Shown piece after piece: positions 21,866-23,444 of a stretch of DNA of 23,444 nucleotides. Below the pieces are notes generated by a model. It did not search any database. It saw only the letters and a list, made by a program, of their open reading frames with translations, and was not told where the DNA came from. This DNA is from Patulibacter sp040675535 (lineage in GTDB: Bacteria > Actinomycetota > Thermoleophilia > Solirubrobacterales > Solirubrobacteraceae): positions 1 to 23,444 of the forward strand of contig NZ_JBFAPC010000093.1 in NCBI RefSeq assembly GCF_040675535.1, in the 5' to 3' direction. Numbering within the stretch: position 1 is the stretch's first letter; each line of letters begins with the position of its first letter. The translations under genes and the position numbers were made by a program.

Positions 21866-22540
21866 ATGTCGCGACGCCTGGTCAATCTCACCCTCGACAC
21901 CCTCGAGGATTTGCCCCGGCCGTGCCGCCAGTGCGTCTATTGGGAGCTCGACCCGGTCTCGGCCGAGCGTGCCTGCGCCACCGGCGATCCGGGCCTGGAG
22001 AAGGAGGCCTGGGTCTCCCAGACCCTGCTGGAGTGGGGTTCGTGCGGCAAGCTGGCCTACGTGGACGGCATGCCGGCCGGTTTCGTGATGTACGCGCCAC
22101 CCGCCTACGTCCCACGCTCGATGGCGTTCCCCACGTCCCCGGTGAGCGCCGACGCCGCCCTGCTGACCACCGCCAAGGTGGTTCCGGCGTTCGTCGGTGG
22201 TGGCCTCGGCCGGATGCTGGTCCAGGGCGTGGCCCGTGATCTGACCAAGCGCGGCGTCAAGGCGATCGAGGCGTTCGGTGACGCCAAGGCCGGCGAGGCC
22301 GACGACGATGACGAGCGGGCCGGCACCTGCGTGGCCCCGGTCGACTTCTTCCTGTCTGTCGGCTTCAAGACGATCCGCCCGCACCCGCGCTACCCGAGGC
22401 TGCGGCTGGAGTTGCGCACCGCGCTGTCCTGGAAGTCGGACGTGGAATACGCGCTGGAGAAGCTCCTCGGCTCGATGAGCCCGGAGACGCTGCTGCGCCC
22501 GGTCCGCCCGGTGACGGCGACCAGGTCAGCGGACAACTAA
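21866..22540 (+). CDS. GNAT-family N-acetyltransferase
   Basis: Protein of 224 residues with a GNAT core: KLAYVDGMPAGFVMYAPPAY (strands 2-4), then the acetyl-CoA loop VVPAFVGGGLGRMLVQGVAR (residues 106-124) and the final DFFLSVGFKTIRPHPRYPRL, where a conserved GFK turn precedes the last strands. An N-terminal CRQCVYWEL (Cys20, Cys23) and an acidic loop AGEADDDDE (143-150) are extras I recall from a conserved actinobacterial group found near the chromosomal origin. I set the start at ATG 21866, with AGGGG seven bases upstream, instead of the longer frame from 21770, whose extra 32 residues look random. It is divergent from the aminotransferase; the 213-bp gap must hold both promoters, but I see no clear boxes. 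The acetyl acceptor is unknown. Confidence 0.85.
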   Translation: MSRRLVNLTLDTLEDLPRPCRQCVYWELDPVSAERACATGDPGLEKEAWVSQTLLEWGSCGKLAYVDGMPAGFVMYAPPAYVPRSMAFPTSPVSADAALLTTAKVVPAFVGGGLGRMLVQGVARDLTKRGVKAIEAFGDAKAGEADDDDERAGTCVAPVDFFLSVGFKTIRPHPRYPRLRLELRTALSWKSDVEYALEKLLGSMSPETLLRPVRPVTATRSADN

Positions 22541-22561
22541 AAGATCAAACCCTTGCTTCGG

Positions 22562-22896
22562 TACGCGTAACCGACCGCCCCGCCGAAATCGACCCCGTCC
22601 CCGCTTGCTCCAGCGCGACGTGGGTGCCCACTCGCGGCCGTCCAGCGGCCGCCGGGCTGATGCGGTGGTTCTTCGGCTGGGCCTCAGTGCTGACTCGCGG
22701 GTACGCGAGTCAGCACTGACAGCCAGGCCGACCCACGAGACGGCCCGGTTACGACGGGAGAAGCGGGGACGGCGGGTGGGGTGAGCGCGACCCCGTGCTT
22801 CAGCCCGGCGGTCGCCGGGCGGCCGGGACCGGCACCCACGCCGCGCTGGAGCAAGCGGGGACAGGGAGGACGAAGGGGGACGGTCGGTTACGCGTA
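22562..22896. repeat. 335-bp imperfect inverted repeat
   Basis: Nested complementary blocks surround a central hairpin. 22562-22577 pairs with 22881-22896 (16 of 16). 22593-22628 pairs with 22831-22866 (34 of 36). 22645-22660 pairs with 22800-22815 (15 of 16). The unpaired spacers have similar lengths on both sides. The element fills the 382-bp gap between the convergent GNAT and amidase genes, and I find no gene in it. It has no transposase and no obvious target duplication. Confidence 0.88.
22684..22719. terminator. perfect 16-bp hairpin, likely bidirectional terminator
   Basis: TCAGTGCTGACTCGCG (22684-22699) pairs perfectly with 22704-22719 around the four-base loop GGTA. It lies between two convergent genes, at the centre of a larger inverted repeat. 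There is no T-run, consistent with high-GC actinobacterial terminators, but the larger structure leaves other roles open. Confidence 0.7.
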
Positions 22897-22922
22897 TCCC
22901 GGAAAGTTCTTGACCTTGACCC

Positions 22923-23444
22923 TCAGGCGCGGTCGGCCAGCGCCATCCGCAGCTGCCGGACGTCGATCGACCCGGTCGGGACGTCGCGCTCGACCGGGAA
23001 GTACATCCGCTGCACCGCGGCCAGGATCGCCTCGACGATCTGCTCCCGGAACAGCGGGTCGATCAGTCGCTCCCGGTCGGTCGGCGAGGTCAGGTAACCG
23101 AGGTCCACCCGGACCGTCGGCATCCGGGTGAGCCGCAGCAGGTCCCAGGTCTTCGCGTGGGTGCGGCAGTCGTGCATCCCGGTGCGCACCACGATCTCGC
23201 GCTGCACCAGGTTGGCCAGGCGCTCACCGACAGTGGAGCTCAGCCCGTTGCCGGTGCCGTAGTGATAGGTCGCCACCCCCTCGGCCGTCTCGACGGAGTG
23301 CCCGTCGAGGTGCAGGGAGATCAGCAGGTCGGCGCCGAGGCTGTTGGCCAGCGCGGCGCGCTCGGCGCCGCTCATCGGGACGGACGGCGACGGCCCGCGG
23401 GTCAGGTGCACCCGCATGCCGGCTGCGGCGAGCCGGCCCTCCAG
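22923..23444 (-). CDS. N-acetylmuramoyl-L-alanine amidase family (CwlM-like), 5' partial
   Basis: C-terminal 173 residues of an Amidase_3 domain; the frame is open to the window edge, so the gene starts beyond it. Visible landmarks are GMRVHLTRGP, MSGAERAALANSLGADLLIS followed by LHLDGHS (a zinc His), EGVATYHYGTGNGLSSTVGE, RLANLVQREIVVRTGMHDC, then LLRLTRMPTVRVDLGYLTSP, where the usual catalytic Glu of (E)xGFxSN is Asp, and RLIDPLFREQIVEAILAAVQ. Family members cleave peptide from glycan; the actinobacterial homologue CwlM instead acts as a regulator of MurA. The Asp and the origin-proximal setting fit CwlM, but the N-terminal peptidoglycan-binding part cannot be checked. The start is out of view. 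Confidence 0.85.
   Translation of the reverse strand: MEGRLAAAGMRVHLTRGPSPSVPMSGAERAALANSLGADLLISLHLDGHSVETAEGVATYHYGTGNGLSSTVGERLANLVQREIVVRTGMHDCRTHAKTWDLLRLTRMPTVRVDLGYLTSPTDRERLIDPLFREQIVEAILAAVQRMYFPVERDVPTGSIDVRQLRMALADRA

Noticed and set aside
22562..22896. Insertion sequence with terminal inverted repeats
   Set aside because: No transposase gene between the arms and no obvious flanking target duplication; the arms are nested blocks, not short termini.

Overview
The window reads as very GC-rich actinobacterial DNA, but it appears to come from two different genomes. Bases 1 to about 17,460 have extreme G/C at third codon positions and a gene set I associate, from general knowledge only, with deep-branching Actinobacteria of the Thermoleophilia type (Patulibacter, Conexibacter, Solirubrobacter). 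From about 17,480 to the end, base composition drops visibly and the content (two parS sites, DnaA-box-like sites, Ddl, PLP aminotransferase, GNAT, CwlM-like amidase) resembles the origin-proximal region of Micromonosporaceae such as Actinoplanes. The change falls inside an efflux adaptor gene that loses its second half. A chimeric assembly is the simplest reading; a real rearrangement is not excluded.

Left part. Bases 1-8003 hold a surface-polysaccharide locus. On the plus strand are an O-antigen ligase/polymerase (5' partial) and a GT2 glycosyltransferase. Converging on them is a minus-strand operon of Wzx-type flippase, beta-helix lipoprotein and GT2 glycosyltransferase, whose three genes overlap by ATGA. 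A CpsB-type PHP phosphatase lies just upstream on the same strand. Next come a YqeY-family protein, a degenerate GGDEF-like protein, a Nudix hydrolase and two small unknown proteins (8323-10903). Bases 11122-15058 form a fatty-acid desaturation module: a desaturase and its flavin/2Fe-2S reductase on the minus strand, divergent from a FabR/DesT-like TetR repressor, with a 29-bp palindrome between them. An aberrant LysR-like protein and the broken efflux adaptor complete this part.

The left part is unusually rich in tandem repeats. Periods of 35 (two unrelated arrays), 43, 47 and 102 bp occupy most intergenic gaps, and 21-bp in-frame repeats lie inside two regulator genes. The 47-bp array is built from copies of the 3' end of the TetR gene. 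A hairpin element with a UUCG loop occurs twice, 7.8 kb apart.

Right part. A non-coding stretch with two perfect parS 14-mers and tandem DnaA-box-like motifs precedes a HIT-like protein gene. Convergent to it are a coupled aminotransferase-Ddl pair. A GNAT gene diverges from these and converges on a 5'-partial CwlM-like amidase. Between GNAT and amidase is a 335-bp imperfect inverted repeat centred on a 16-bp perfect hairpin. parA, parB, rsmG and dnaA are not in the window.
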